Below are positions 17,628 through 28,519 of a DNA stretch of 64,000 nucleotides, piece by piece (the stretch's first letter is position 1; the number at the start of each line of letters is the position of its first letter). The notes under the pieces were generated by a model. It saw nothing but the letters and a program-made list of their open reading frames with translations, did not search any database and was not told the DNA's origin. A program made the position numbers and the translations under genes. The DNA is from Streptomyces aurantiogriseus (GTDB taxonomy: Bacteria; Actinomycetota; Actinomycetes; Streptomycetales; Streptomycetaceae), in NCBI RefSeq assembly GCF_014649375.1, contig NZ_BMSX01000011.1, forward strand, positions 266,890 through 330,889, read 5' to 3'.

Positions 17628-17803
17628 GAAGCGATCCCCCTTCCCGCGGCTGTGACGGGCCCCGCCATGGTCGTGAAGCCGCTGTACCCCGTCAAGGCAC
17701 CGCGCAGATGGCCCCACCTGTACGAATGCGAGACTGGCCGTCGGATGGCCGGATCCCGACGCCGTCCCCGAGGTAGAGGCACACGACGAGACGGAGGCGG
17801 ACG

Positions 17804-18667
17804 ATGGACGAGGCACGTGCGCGGGACGTACTGGTCGCGGCGGGGGTGCTGCCCGGCCCGGCCCGGGACGCGCGGCTCCTCGCCCTGGGCGAGAACGCGG
17901 TGTTCGCCGCCGGCGACCTGGTGGTGAAGGTCGGCCGCGACGCCGAACTCCTCGACCGGGCCCGGCGCGAGCTGGACATCGCGGCGTGGCTGGAGGAGGC
18001 GGGAGTCCCCGCGGTGCGGGCGGCCGAGCCGAAGGCCCTGCTGGTCGAGGGACACCCGGTGACGGTGTGGCACCGGCTGCCCGACCCGGTACGGCCCGCC
18101 GAGCCGCGGGATCTGGCCGAACTCCTGCGTGTCGTGCACACCCTGCCCTCCCCCTCCTTCACCCTGCCCCCGCGGGATCTGCTGTCCGGCGTGGAGCGCT
18201 GGCTGCGGCTCGCGGGCGACGCGGTCGACCCGGCGGACGCCGCCTATCTGCGCGAGCGCCGCGACGGCTTCGCCACGGCCGCCGCCGCGCTCACGCCGCA
18301 GCTGTCGCCCGGCCCGATCCACGGCGACGCACTGCCCCGCAACGTCCACATAGGCCCGGACGGCCCGGTCCTGGTCGACCTGGAGACCTTCTCCGCCGAC
18401 CTGCGCGAGCACGACCTGGTCGTGATGGCCCTCTCCCGCGACCGCTACGGCCTGCCCGCCGAGGCCTACGACACCTTCACCGCGACGTACGGCTGGGACG
18501 TACGCGCGTGGGAGGGCTGCCCGGTCCTGCGCGGCGCCCGCGAGACCGCGAGCTGCGCCTGGGTCGCCCAGCACGCACCGGCCAACCCCAAGGCCCTCGC
18601 CGAGTTCGAACGCCGGGTGGCGTCCCTGCGGGACGGGGACGAGACGGTGCGCTGGTACCCCTTCTGA
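17804..18667 (+). CDS. Aminoglycoside phosphotransferase (APH)-family kinase
   Basis: Protein-kinase-like fold of 287 aa. The catalytic loop GPIHGDALPRNVHIG (Asp and Asn) and the following LVDLETFS (metal Asp) are intact. A VVKVG segment supplies the ATP-binding Lys. Members phosphorylate small molecules or are involved in resistance; the substrate here cannot be told from sequence. The gene ends within a hairpin shared with the convergent exonuclease gene. Confidence 0.78.
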   Translation: MDEARARDVLVAAGVLPGPARDARLLALGENAVFAAGDLVVKVGRDAELLDRARRELDIAAWLEEAGVPAVRAAEPKALLVEGHPVTVWHRLPDPVRPAEPRDLAELLRVVHTLPSPSFTLPPRDLLSGVERWLRLAGDAVDPADAAYLRERRDGFATAAAALTPQLSPGPIHGDALPRNVHIGPDGPVLVDLETFSADLREHDLVVMALSRDRYGLPAEAYDTFTATYGWDVRAWEGCPVLRGARETASCAWVAQHAPANPKALAEFERRVASLRDGDETVRWYPF

Positions 18668-18684
18668 GCCGGGCAGCCGGCTCA
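18665..18684. terminator. Short hairpin containing both convergent stop codons
   Basis: TGAGCCGG and CCGGCTCA form a perfect eight-pair stem around GCAG. The 5' TGA is the stop of the APH-like gene, and the 3' TCA is the stop of the exonuclease gene on the other strand. Confidence 0.6.
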
Positions 18685-19407
18685 GGCGGACCGGCTGTCC
18701 GCCAGCTCCCGCAGGGGCCATGTCCCGTCCACGACCGCCTGGGCGTCGCCCTTGCGGCGGAGGAAGTCCTGGAAGTCCGCCGCCCACTCGGCGTACCACT
18801 CGATCTGGCGGCGGTGCAGCTCCGCCGGGCCGAGGGCCGCGACCTTGGTGTGGCGCTCGGCTATCGCGCAGGCCAGGCGGGCCGCGGCGAGGGCGTCGGC
18901 GCAGGCGTCGTGGGCCGCGTCGAGGGGGACGCCGTACTCGGCGCAGACCGCTTCGAGGTTGCGCTTGCCGCGGCGGTAGCGGTCGGCCCAGCGGTCGATG
19001 GTGTACGGGTCGACGACCGGGGCCGGGTCGACGCCGCCCAGGCGGTCGCGCAGGGGCGGCAGTCCGTGCCGCCGCAGTTCGGCGGAGAGGAGTGTGAGGT
19101 CGAAGGCGGCGTTGTAGGCGACGACCGGGACGCCTGTCTTCCAGTACGTGACGAGGACGCCGGCGATCGCGTCCGCGACCTGGTCGGCGGGGCGGCCCTC
19201 GGCGGCCGCCCGCTCGTTGCTGATCCCGTGGACGGCCACGGCGTCCGCCGGGATCTCCACGCCGGGGTCGGCCAGCCATTCCCGGCGCCCCAGAACCTGC
19301 CCGTCCCTGACCTCGATCACGGCCCCTGTGACGATGCGCGCCTCGCGCGGATCCGTCCCGGTCGTCTCCAGGTCGAAGCCGATGAGCAGCTCGCGGTGCC
19401 AGGCCAT
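18682..19407 (-). CDS. DnaQ-family 3'-5' exonuclease
   Basis: DEDDh exonuclease domain protein, 241 aa. Exo I is GFDLETTGTDP, Exo II is VVAYNAAFDLTLL, and Exo III is DAAHDACADALAA (His and Asp). It resembles the proofreading epsilon subunit and stand-alone DnaQ-like exonucleases of Streptomyces. ATG 19407 is preceded by AAGGGGGG. The nucleic-acid substrate is not known. Confidence 0.87.
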   Translation of the reverse strand: MAWHRELLIGFDLETTGTDPREARIVTGAVIEVRDGQVLGRREWLADPGVEIPADAVAVHGISNERAAAEGRPADQVADAIAGVLVTYWKTGVPVVAYNAAFDLTLLSAELRRHGLPPLRDRLGGVDPAPVVDPYTIDRWADRYRRGKRNLEAVCAEYGVPLDAAHDACADALAAARLACAIAERHTKVAALGPAELHRRQIEWYAEWAADFQDFLRRKGDAQAVVDGTWPLRELADSRSA

Positions 19408-19525
19408 GGTGGCCCCCCTTCTTGGTGGTGCTTCCCCCAGTGGTCTCCACCTTCCCATGCGCCACTGACAATCAGAGGATCGCGTTCCGCTTAGCTGGGG
19501 AGGCTCCACGGAAGGACACGACAGT

Positions 19526-20764
19526 TCAGGACACGGGCCGCGAATCCGCCCAGGCCAGCTCGAACTCCTCGCGATAGGCGGAGAAAAGTCCGCCTTCGTC
19601 GATCTCGCCCGACTTGACCACCCGGTTGCCGTTCCGCAGGACCAGCACCGGCGCCTCCATGCCCCGCATCCGCCGCAGATAGGACTGCACGACCGCGATG
19701 CCGTCGGAGCCGTCGCCGTCGACGAGGTAGGCCGTGAAGCGGGGCGTCTCGTCGTACACCTGGATCTGGAAGGCGCCCGGGTCGCGCAGGCGGGAGCGGA
19801 CGCGGCGCATGTGCAGGATGTTCATCTCCACCGCGCGGCTCAACTCACCGCGCTTCATGCCCAGTTCGCGCTCGCGGCGCTTGACCGCGCTGGAGGCCGG
19901 GTTGAGGAACAGCAGCCGGACGCGGGCGCCGGCCTCGGCGAGGCGGACCAGCCGCCGGCCGGAGAAGTTCTGGACGAGCAGATTGAGGCCGATGCCGATG
20001 GCGTCCAGGCGGCGGGCGCCGTCGAAGATGTCCTCGGCGGGGAACTGGCGCAGCAGCCGCACCCGGTCGGAGTGGACGGCGACCACGTCCGCGTACCGGT
20101 CGCCGACGAGGTCCTCGACCGCGTCCACGGGCAGCCGGCGCGCGGACGGCACGTCGCCGCCGGTGCCGAGCACCTCCAGCAGCCGTGCGGATGCCCGTTC
20201 GGCCTGGCCCAGGACGGCCTCGGACAGCGCCCGGTTGCGGGAGACCACGTTGCGGGTGACCTCCAGCTCGTCCAGGGCGAGCTCGACGTCCCGGCGGTCG
20301 TCGAAGTACGGCTCGAAGCACGGCCAGTGCTGCACCATCAGCTCGCGCAGCTGGGGCAGCGTGAGGAAGGAGATCACGTTGTCGTCGGCCGGGTCGAGCA
20401 GGTAGCCCTTGCGGCGGCTGACTTCGCGTACGGCGACCGCACGCTGCACCCACTCCTGTCCGGCGGGGCCGGCCGCGGCGACCACCCAGTCGTCGCCGTG
20501 GACGGGTTCGTAGATGGGCCGCAGCACGGCGGCCACGACGGCGCGCAGCCGCTGTTCGACGAGGTTCAGCCAGATGTAGGCCCGGCCGGCCCGCTGGGCG
20601 CGGGTGCGCACCTCCCGCCAGGCCTCGGCGTCCCAGTCCAGCTCCGGCCCGATGGCGCCTTCCATCGGCCGGGCCAGCGACACCGTGCCGGGCGGGACGT
20701 CCGTGGAGGAGCCTCCCTCGTGACCCTCGTCACCAGGGGGCAGCTCCAGCCCTCCCGAGCCCAC
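19526..20764 (-). CDS. SAV2148-type HEPN domain protein
   Basis: 412-aa cytoplasmic protein conserved in Streptomyces (the SAV2148 family with a HEPN-like region). The N-terminal third is acidic and low-complexity (LELPPGDEGHEGG). A helical domain then follows, and the C-terminal half (RLLRQFPAEDIFDGARRLDAIGIGLNLLVQNF...RVRLLFLNP) resembles a phospholipase-D-like nucleotide-binding fold without clear HKD motifs. GTG 20764 with GGAAGG about 10 bases upstream is preferred to the ATG at 20806. The function is unknown. RNase activity, as in some HEPN proteins, is speculative here. Confidence 0.7.
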   Translation of the reverse strand: MGSGGLELPPGDEGHEGGSSTDVPPGTVSLARPMEGAIGPELDWDAEAWREVRTRAQRAGRAYIWLNLVEQRLRAVVAAVLRPIYEPVHGDDWVVAAAGPAGQEWVQRAVAVREVSRRKGYLLDPADDNVISFLTLPQLRELMVQHWPCFEPYFDDRRDVELALDELEVTRNVVSRNRALSEAVLGQAERASARLLEVLGTGGDVPSARRLPVDAVEDLVGDRYADVVAVHSDRVRLLRQFPAEDIFDGARRLDAIGIGLNLLVQNFSGRRLVRLAEAGARVRLLFLNPASSAVKRRERELGMKRGELSRAVEMNILHMRRVRSRLRDPGAFQIQVYDETPRFTAYLVDGDGSDGIAVVQSYLRRMRGMEAPVLVLRNGNRVVKSGEIDEGGLFSAYREEFELAWADSRPVS

Positions 20765-20878
20765 CCAAGCACCGCCTTCCGCTCCCCCGAGCACTCCCCG
20801 TCCCAACGATCAAGGAAGGGTACTCCGGGAGCGGTGGGCGGTGCAGCCGGATGGACAGGTCGTTTCTCAACTGTCCGT

Positions 20879-22189
20879 CTACGGACGGCCGTTCTCGCCC
20901 GCGAGGGACGGCGGAGTGAGCGGATTCATAGCGGTGACGTCCCTCGGGGCGATCGAGAAGCCCTGCCAGTGGACCGGCATGGGCTGCTGGTCCTCGTCCC
21001 GCGCGACATGGTGGAAGCCGACGTTGACCCAGGTCACGGGGTGCGTGAGCGTCTGGCCGTTCACCCACTTGTCGACGGAGTAGCCGTGCCGCGGGTTGGC
21101 GCAGAGGCGGACGTTGTTGTTGGCGTACTGCTCGCACGCGTTGTACTCCGTGAAGTACACGTCGTGCTTCGTGAAGGGGCGTCCCGGGTACTTGCTCGTG
21201 GCGCCGGGGACGATCTCGTACGAGCGCGGGTGGCCGTCCTTGTTCTTGCCGGTCGCGCTGACCACGCGCCACCAGCGCATGTTCGCGGCGTCGCCCGCGA
21301 GTTCCTTGGTGACGGTGGTGCGGGTGGTCTTGTTGGTCGGGCCCTGGCCGCCGGGGGCGGGCGGGCTGACCACCGAGTCGTACTGCTCGACCTTGGTCTT
21401 GGAGGAGCCGTCGAGGCCGAAGTCGAGCCGCCAGAAGACGTTGTGGTTGTGGCTGGTGGAGTAGGCCTTGGCGCCCTTGCCGATGGGCCAGCCGCGGCCG
21501 TCACCGGCGTCGTAGTCGAAGGGCGAGAGGCTGCCGGTGGCGCCGACGTTCATGTTGATGGTGCCGTCGTCGGAGAAGCGCCACTCGGTGATGTACTCGT
21601 ACCAGCTGACCTTGTTGACGGTGTAGACGAGCAGGTCCTTGCCCTGGGCCTGGTAGACCTTGCCCGAGTCGGTCTGCATGCGGTACGCGTGCCCGCGCGC
21701 GCGGGTCGTGGTGCACAGGCCTTTGACGTTCGGGTTCGTACTGTTGTACGCCTCGGGGACCTTCACCGTCTTGATGGTGCCGCCGGGGCACTCGCCGGGC
21801 GCCATGTTCACCAGGCCCGAACCGAAGTTGTAGTCGGTGATGTCGTTGTACTCGTTCTTGCCGTCGTCGTACGGCACATGGATCTGGGCGAGCTTGGCAC
21901 TGTTGAGGACCTGGATCGGGCGGGCCTCGCCGGGCGGCTGGTAGGAGATCTTCTCCAGGATGAGGCCGGACTTGGCCTCGAAGCGCCAGCACATGCGCCA
22001 GGTGGTGCCGTTCGAGAGCTTCTGCTGGATGCGGTAGGCGGCGCTGCAGTCGGCGGCCGCCGCCGGAGCCGCCTTCGGCTGGGCGGCAGCCGGGCCGGTA
22101 CCGGTGGTCGTCGCGCCGGCGGCAAGCGCGGCCACGGACAGACCGAGGGCCGCTCCCTTGCGGGCACGGCTATTTCTGATCACGCGCAT
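20879..22189 (-). CDS. Secreted copper-amine-oxidase-like catalytic domain
   Basis: Exported protein of 436 aa with an N-terminal signal (RNSRARKGAALGLSVAALAAGA). The rest matches the C-terminal catalytic domain of copper amine oxidases: WYEYITEWRFSDDGTINMNVGATG around the position of the topaquinone Tyr, HNHNVFWRLDFGLDG (two copper His), and VGFHHVARDEDQQPMPVHWQGFSI (third His region). The topaquinone consensus T-x-x-N-Y-D/E is changed to K-V-S-W-Y-E, so cofactor formation is uncertain although the Tyr is kept. Full-length enzymes exceed 600 aa. The N-terminal domains are missing here and resemble the product of the gene 64 bases upstream. Confidence 0.72.
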   Translation of the reverse strand: MRVIRNSRARKGAALGLSVAALAAGATTTGTGPAAAQPKAAPAAAADCSAAYRIQQKLSNGTTWRMCWRFEAKSGLILEKISYQPPGEARPIQVLNSAKLAQIHVPYDDGKNEYNDITDYNFGSGLVNMAPGECPGGTIKTVKVPEAYNSTNPNVKGLCTTTRARGHAYRMQTDSGKVYQAQGKDLLVYTVNKVSWYEYITEWRFSDDGTINMNVGATGSLSPFDYDAGDGRGWPIGKGAKAYSTSHNHNVFWRLDFGLDGSSKTKVEQYDSVVSPPAPGGQGPTNKTTRTTVTKELAGDAANMRWWRVVSATGKNKDGHPRSYEIVPGATSKYPGRPFTKHDVYFTEYNACEQYANNNVRLCANPRHGYSVDKWVNGQTLTHPVTWVNVGFHHVARDEDQQPMPVHWQGFSIAPRDVTAMNPLTPPSLAGENGRP

Positions 22190-22253
22190 GAGGAAAGGAC
22201 TCCCTTTGCATCCCTACGACGGGAGATGAAGGTTGGAAAACTGGACGGACGGG

Positions 22254-23093
22254 TCAGCCGGCGAGCCGGGCCACCTTGCGGGCGCTGAGGTCGATCACGA
22301 AGGACCGGGTGTCGATCCACGGCCCGTTCTTGACCTTCGGCAGCAGCCGGACGCAGCGGTGGATGCCGCACTGGTCGAGGACGGCGGGCTGGGCGCCCGG
22401 CGAGGCGCGGTACACCATGCCGGCGAGCACCAGCTGGTCGGGCGAGGTGAGTTCCTTGCCGGTGGCGTCCTTGTAGTCCGCCTTCAGGCCCGCGCCCAGC
22501 GGGTCGGCGATCAGCAGCTGGGCCGCCTCGGTCTGCTCGGCGGCGCTCAGCGGCGGCTGGACGCCCTGCCGGCTGGCGGTGCTCTCGACCTTGCCCGTGT
22601 CGAGGTTGACGGTCTTGGTGACGAGCGTGTCGTTCCTGTAGTCGTAGAAGGTGACCTCGGCGCGCCGGGGCGCGTCCGGGTCGTCGACCTCGTTCGCCGC
22701 GGGATCGGCGAGGTCCACGCTCAGGCGCTGCGGGCCGCGGTCGCCGTCGACGTCCTCGGTGGCGTTGAAGAGCTGCCGGTTGACCGCGAGACTCTGGACC
22801 CGCGCGATCTCGTCGTCGGTGAGCGGGTCGCGGCCCTGGCCCTTCCGGCCCTCGGCCGGCGCCTCCTCGACGACTCCGGGCTCGACCGCGGCCGAGCCGC
22901 CCTGCTGCCCGGCGCCCTGTCCGGCCCCCGCTCCGGCCGCCTGCTGCGCGGCCTGTCCGCTCGTGCTCCCTCCGGTTCCGTCCGCCCCTGCCGTGCCCGG
23001 CAGGGTGATCGCGATCATCGCGGCTGTACCGGCCACCGCTATGGCCGCGCCTGCCACCACCTTGCCCAGGTGGCGCCGCACTGTCGTGCGCAC
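22254..23093 (-). CDS. Secreted partner resembling amine-oxidase N-terminal domains
   Basis: Exported protein of 279 aa. A signal sequence (residues 1-36) is followed by an Ala/Gly/Gln-rich linker (37-75), then a folded region with SVDLADPAANEV, VTFYDYRNDTLVTKTVNLDTGKV and SAAEQTEAAQLLIADP. The last resembles the N2/N3 domains of copper amine oxidases. Two Cys in QCGIHRCVRL could form a disulfide. GTG 23093 follows GGGGGAAG. The catalytic-type protein is encoded directly downstream, so a two-chain enzyme or complex is inferred. Assignment to amine-oxidase domains is by pattern and needs a profile search. Confidence 0.55.
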   Translation of the reverse strand: MRTTVRRHLGKVVAGAAIAVAGTAAMIAITLPGTAGADGTGGSTSGQAAQQAAGAGAGQGAGQQGGSAAVEPGVVEEAPAEGRKGQGRDPLTDDEIARVQSLAVNRQLFNATEDVDGDRGPQRLSVDLADPAANEVDDPDAPRRAEVTFYDYRNDTLVTKTVNLDTGKVESTASRQGVQPPLSAAEQTEAAQLLIADPLGAGLKADYKDATGKELTSPDQLVLAGMVYRASPGAQPAVLDQCGIHRCVRLLPKVKNGPWIDTRSFVIDLSARKVARLAG

Positions 23094-23284
23094 ATCTTCC
23101 CCCTACTCCCCCTGGTGCCCCGGGAGTACGTGATTGCCCCATTGATTCGGCACCCGCCGTCGGCCGGCGTGTGCACCGGTCGATGGGTAAGAGGGGCGTA
23201 AGTCACAGGTGGTTCCCTCACTTTCCGGGAGACTCGATGCCAAGGCACCCCCAGCGGGGCGGCACACCTGAAAGAGTCGTATCC

Positions 23285-25456
<2,172 letters not shown>

Positions 25457-25462
25457 GTCTCC

Positions 25463-27808
25463 ATGACCCCTGAGCGCCCCGCCCCCGTCGTGCCCACGGC
25501 CACCTACCGGCTCCAGCTGCAGCCCGGGTTCCCGTTCGCGGCCGCGGCGGCGGCCGTGCCGTACCTGGCCTCGCTCGGTGTGTCGCATCTGCATCTGTCG
25601 CCCGTCCTGGAGGCCGTGCCGGGCTCGCTGCACGGGTACGACGTGGTGGACCACGCGCGCGTGCGTGAGGAACTGGGCGGCGAGGAGGGGCTGCGGGCGC
25701 TGGCGCGCACCGCGCGGGAGCACGGACTCGGGCTGGTCGCGGACATCGTGCCGAACCACATGGCCGTGGTCCCGCGCCACAACCGCGCCCTGTGGGAGGT
25801 CCTGCGGGAGGGCCCGAAGTCGCCGTACGCGCGCTGGTTCGACATCGACTGGGAGACGCAGGGCGGCCAGGTGCTGCTGCCGGTGCTCGGCGGGCCGCTG
25901 GGCGATTTGATGGACGAGCTGCGCGTCGACGGTGAGGTCCTGCGCTACCACGACCATGTCTTCCCGCTGCGCGAGGGCACCGAGGACCTGCCGTTGCCGC
26001 AGTTGCTGGACGCGCAGTGGTACCGGCCGGTGTGGTGGCGGCTGGCCCGCACCGAGCTGAACTACCGGCGGTTCTTCAGTATCTCGGAGCTGATCGGGGT
26101 GCGCGTGGAGGACCCGGAGGTCTTCGAGGCCACGCACGCGAAGATCTTCCAGCTGCTGCACGAGGGGGTGCTCGACGGGCTGCGCGTCGACCACCCCGAC
26201 GGGCTCGCCGACCCCGACACGTATCTGGCGCGGCTGTACGAGGCGAGCGGGGGCCGCTGGACGGTCGTCGAGAAGATCCTCGCCGACGGGGAGCCCCTGC
26301 CGGACTCCTGGCCGGTCGCCGGCACCACCGGTTACGACGCCCTCCGGCACGTCGACGGCCTCTTCACGGACCCCGCGGGCGCCGGGGAACTCCTGGAGCT
26401 CTACCGGCACTTCGCGGCCCCGCAGACGGACCGGGGCGGGGACTGGGCGGCGACCGTACGGCGGGCGGCGTACGCGGTGCTCTCGCACGAGCTGGCCGCC
26501 GAGGTGGACCGACTGACCCGGACGGCGACCCGCGTGTGCGCCACCTCCCCGGACCCCGCGCTGCGCGACCGGGCGCCCTGGGCGCTGCGCACGGCCCTGG
26601 AGGAGCTGCTCGTGCGCATGGAGGTCTACCGGCCGTACACCTCGGGCGACCCGGCCGCCGTCGTCACCGAGGAGGCCGCCGAGGAGGCGCGGCTCGCCTT
26701 CGTCGTGCCCGAGGAGGCGGGGGCGGTCGACGTGGTGCGCGCTCTGGTGCTGGGGCAGGGCACGGGGCCGGCCGCCGTGGAGTTCCGGTCGCGGTTCGCG
26801 CAGACGGCGTCCGCCCTGCGGGCCAAGTCGGTGGAGGACACGGCGTTCTACCGGTACGTGCCGCTGCTGTCGGCGAACGAGGTGGGGGGCGATCCGGGCC
26901 GGCAGGGTGTGTCGCCGGCCGGCTTCCACGCCTACTGCGCGCGCGTGCAGCGCGACTGGCCGGTCACCGGGACGGTCGTGTCGACGCACGACACCAAGCG
27001 CAGCGCCGACGTGCGGGCCGCGCTGGCGGTGCTCTCCGAGTGCCCGGAGCGCTGGGCGGAGGTCCTGGAGCAGGTGACGCGGGCCGAGGAGGCCGTGCCG
27101 GACGGGCAGACGGCGTGGGCGGCCTGGCAGACGGTGTTCGGACTCGGACCGGCGTCCCCGGAGCGCGTCCAGGAGGCGTTGCTCAAGCATGTGCGCGAGG
27201 CGGGCCTGTACACGAGCTGGACGGAGCAGGAGCCGCCGTACGAGGAGGCGGTGGCGGCGTTCGTCGCGGCCGGGCCGTGCGGGCCGCCGGGCGAGCGGGT
27301 GGCCGCGCTGCGGGCCGCGCTGGAGCCGCACGTCCGGGCCAACATGCTGGGCACGGCACTGGTGCACCTGACGATGCCGGGGGTGCCGGACGTCTACCAG
27401 GGCACGGAGAGCGAGTACCGGGCGCTGGTGGACCCGGACAACCGGCGTCCCGTGCCTCTCCCGCCGGAGGATTCCGGCGACAAGGGGGAGGTGACGGCGG
27501 CGGCGCTGCGGCTGCGCCGGCGGCGGCCGGAGGTCTTCGGGGAGTCGGCGACGTACGAGCCGCTGGCCGTCGAGGGGCCGGCCGCGGACCACTGTCTGGC
27601 GTTCGCGCGCTCCGGTGAGGTCGTCACCGCCGTGACGCGGCTGTCGCTGCGGCTGGCGGAGGCGGGCGGCTGGCGGGAGACGCGGCTGGCGTTGCCGCCG
27701 GGGCGGTGGGCCGACGTCCTGGAGCGCGGGCGGGAGTTCACGGGGCACGCGCGCGTGGAAGAGTTGTTCGCGCGGCGGCCGGTGGCTCTGCTGGAGCGGA
27801 CGGGCTGA
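25463..27808 (+). CDS. treY: Malto-oligosyltrehalose synthase
   Basis: GH13 intramolecular transglucosylase, 781 aa. It converts the reducing end of maltodextrins to a trehalose unit. Diagnostic motifs are TYRLQLQPGFPF, SPVLEAVPGSLHGYDVVD, VADIVPNHMAV, LRVDHPDG (nucleophile) and WTVVEKIL (acid/base Glu). The C-terminal PDVYQGTESEYRALVDPDNRRPV is also typical of TreY. It is separated from glgX by six bases and is surely co-transcribed. Confidence 0.93.
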   Translation: MTPERPAPVVPTATYRLQLQPGFPFAAAAAAVPYLASLGVSHLHLSPVLEAVPGSLHGYDVVDHARVREELGGEEGLRALARTAREHGLGLVADIVPNHMAVVPRHNRALWEVLREGPKSPYARWFDIDWETQGGQVLLPVLGGPLGDLMDELRVDGEVLRYHDHVFPLREGTEDLPLPQLLDAQWYRPVWWRLARTELNYRRFFSISELIGVRVEDPEVFEATHAKIFQLLHEGVLDGLRVDHPDGLADPDTYLARLYEASGGRWTVVEKILADGEPLPDSWPVAGTTGYDALRHVDGLFTDPAGAGELLELYRHFAAPQTDRGGDWAATVRRAAYAVLSHELAAEVDRLTRTATRVCATSPDPALRDRAPWALRTALEELLVRMEVYRPYTSGDPAAVVTEEAAEEARLAFVVPEEAGAVDVVRALVLGQGTGPAAVEFRSRFAQTASALRAKSVEDTAFYRYVPLLSANEVGGDPGRQGVSPAGFHAYCARVQRDWPVTGTVVSTHDTKRSADVRAALAVLSECPERWAEVLEQVTRAEEAVPDGQTAWAAWQTVFGLGPASPERVQEALLKHVREAGLYTSWTEQEPPYEEAVAAFVAAGPCGPPGERVAALRAALEPHVRANMLGTALVHLTMPGVPDVYQGTESEYRALVDPDNRRPVPLPPEDSGDKGEVTAAALRLRRRRPEVFGESATYEPLAVEGPAADHCLAFARSGEVVTAVTRLSLRLAEAGGWRETRLALPPGRWADVLERGREFTGHARVEELFARRPVALLERTG

Positions 27809-27826
27809 GGACGGCGGGAGGCACGC

Positions 27827-28471
27827 ATGGCGGAGTACACGGCGAGACCCCTGTCCGGGGACACCTGGGCGGACTTCGCGCGGCTGGTCGAGCGGCACGG
27901 CGGTGTGTTCGGTGGCTGCTGGTGCATGGCCTTCCACGCCGAGGGCGTCGGGCGCTCGAAGACGCCGGCACAGAACCGCGCCGAGAAGGAGTCCCACGTC
28001 CGGGAGGGCCGGGCGCACGCCACGCTCGTGTACGACGGTGCGGAGTGTGTGGGCTGGTGTCAGTTCGGTCCGGTCGCCGAGCTGCCGCGCATCAAGCACC
28101 GGCGGGCCTACGAGGCCGGGCTCGGCGAGGAGGGCGCAGGGGGCGGTGGGGCCGGGCTGCCGGACTGGCGGATCACCTGCTTCTTCGTCGACCGCGCGTA
28201 CCGGCGTCGCGGTGTCGCGTCCGCCGGACTCGACGGCGCGCTGCGCGAGATCGCCCGGCTCGGCGGCGGGACGGTGGAGAGCTACCCGGAGGACGTGGCC
28301 GGCCGGTCGGTGTCCGCGTCGTTCCTGCACAACGGCACCGTGGCGCTGTTCGAGAGCCGGGGGTTCACCCGGAGCCGGTCCCTGGGCAAGCACCACTGGG
28401 TGGTGGCGCGGACGGTGTCCGCCGTGGATGCGTCCGGGCGCCCCCGGGAAGCTCCCCCACCGCGTCCTTGA
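27827..28471 (+). CDS. GNAT family N-acetyltransferase
   Basis: Acetyl-CoA-dependent acetyltransferase, 214 aa. The acceptor-independent core is seen as ITCFFVDRAYRRRGVASAGLDGAL (motif A, R-R-x-G-V/A). A short Cys-rich N-terminal stretch (GGCWCMAFH) is characteristic of a Streptomyces GNAT subgroup. It follows treY by 18 bases with GGGAGG before ATG 27827. The substrate is unknown and no trehalose link is evident. Confidence 0.8.
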   Translation: MAEYTARPLSGDTWADFARLVERHGGVFGGCWCMAFHAEGVGRSKTPAQNRAEKESHVREGRAHATLVYDGAECVGWCQFGPVAELPRIKHRRAYEAGLGEEGAGGGGAGLPDWRITCFFVDRAYRRRGVASAGLDGALREIARLGGGTVESYPEDVAGRSVSASFLHNGTVALFESRGFTRSRSLGKHHWVVARTVSAVDASGRPREAPPPRP

Positions 28472-28519
28472 CACCGCGTGGCGTCCGTGGGGTACTGCGG
28501 ATGCGAGGGCCGGGCGGAC

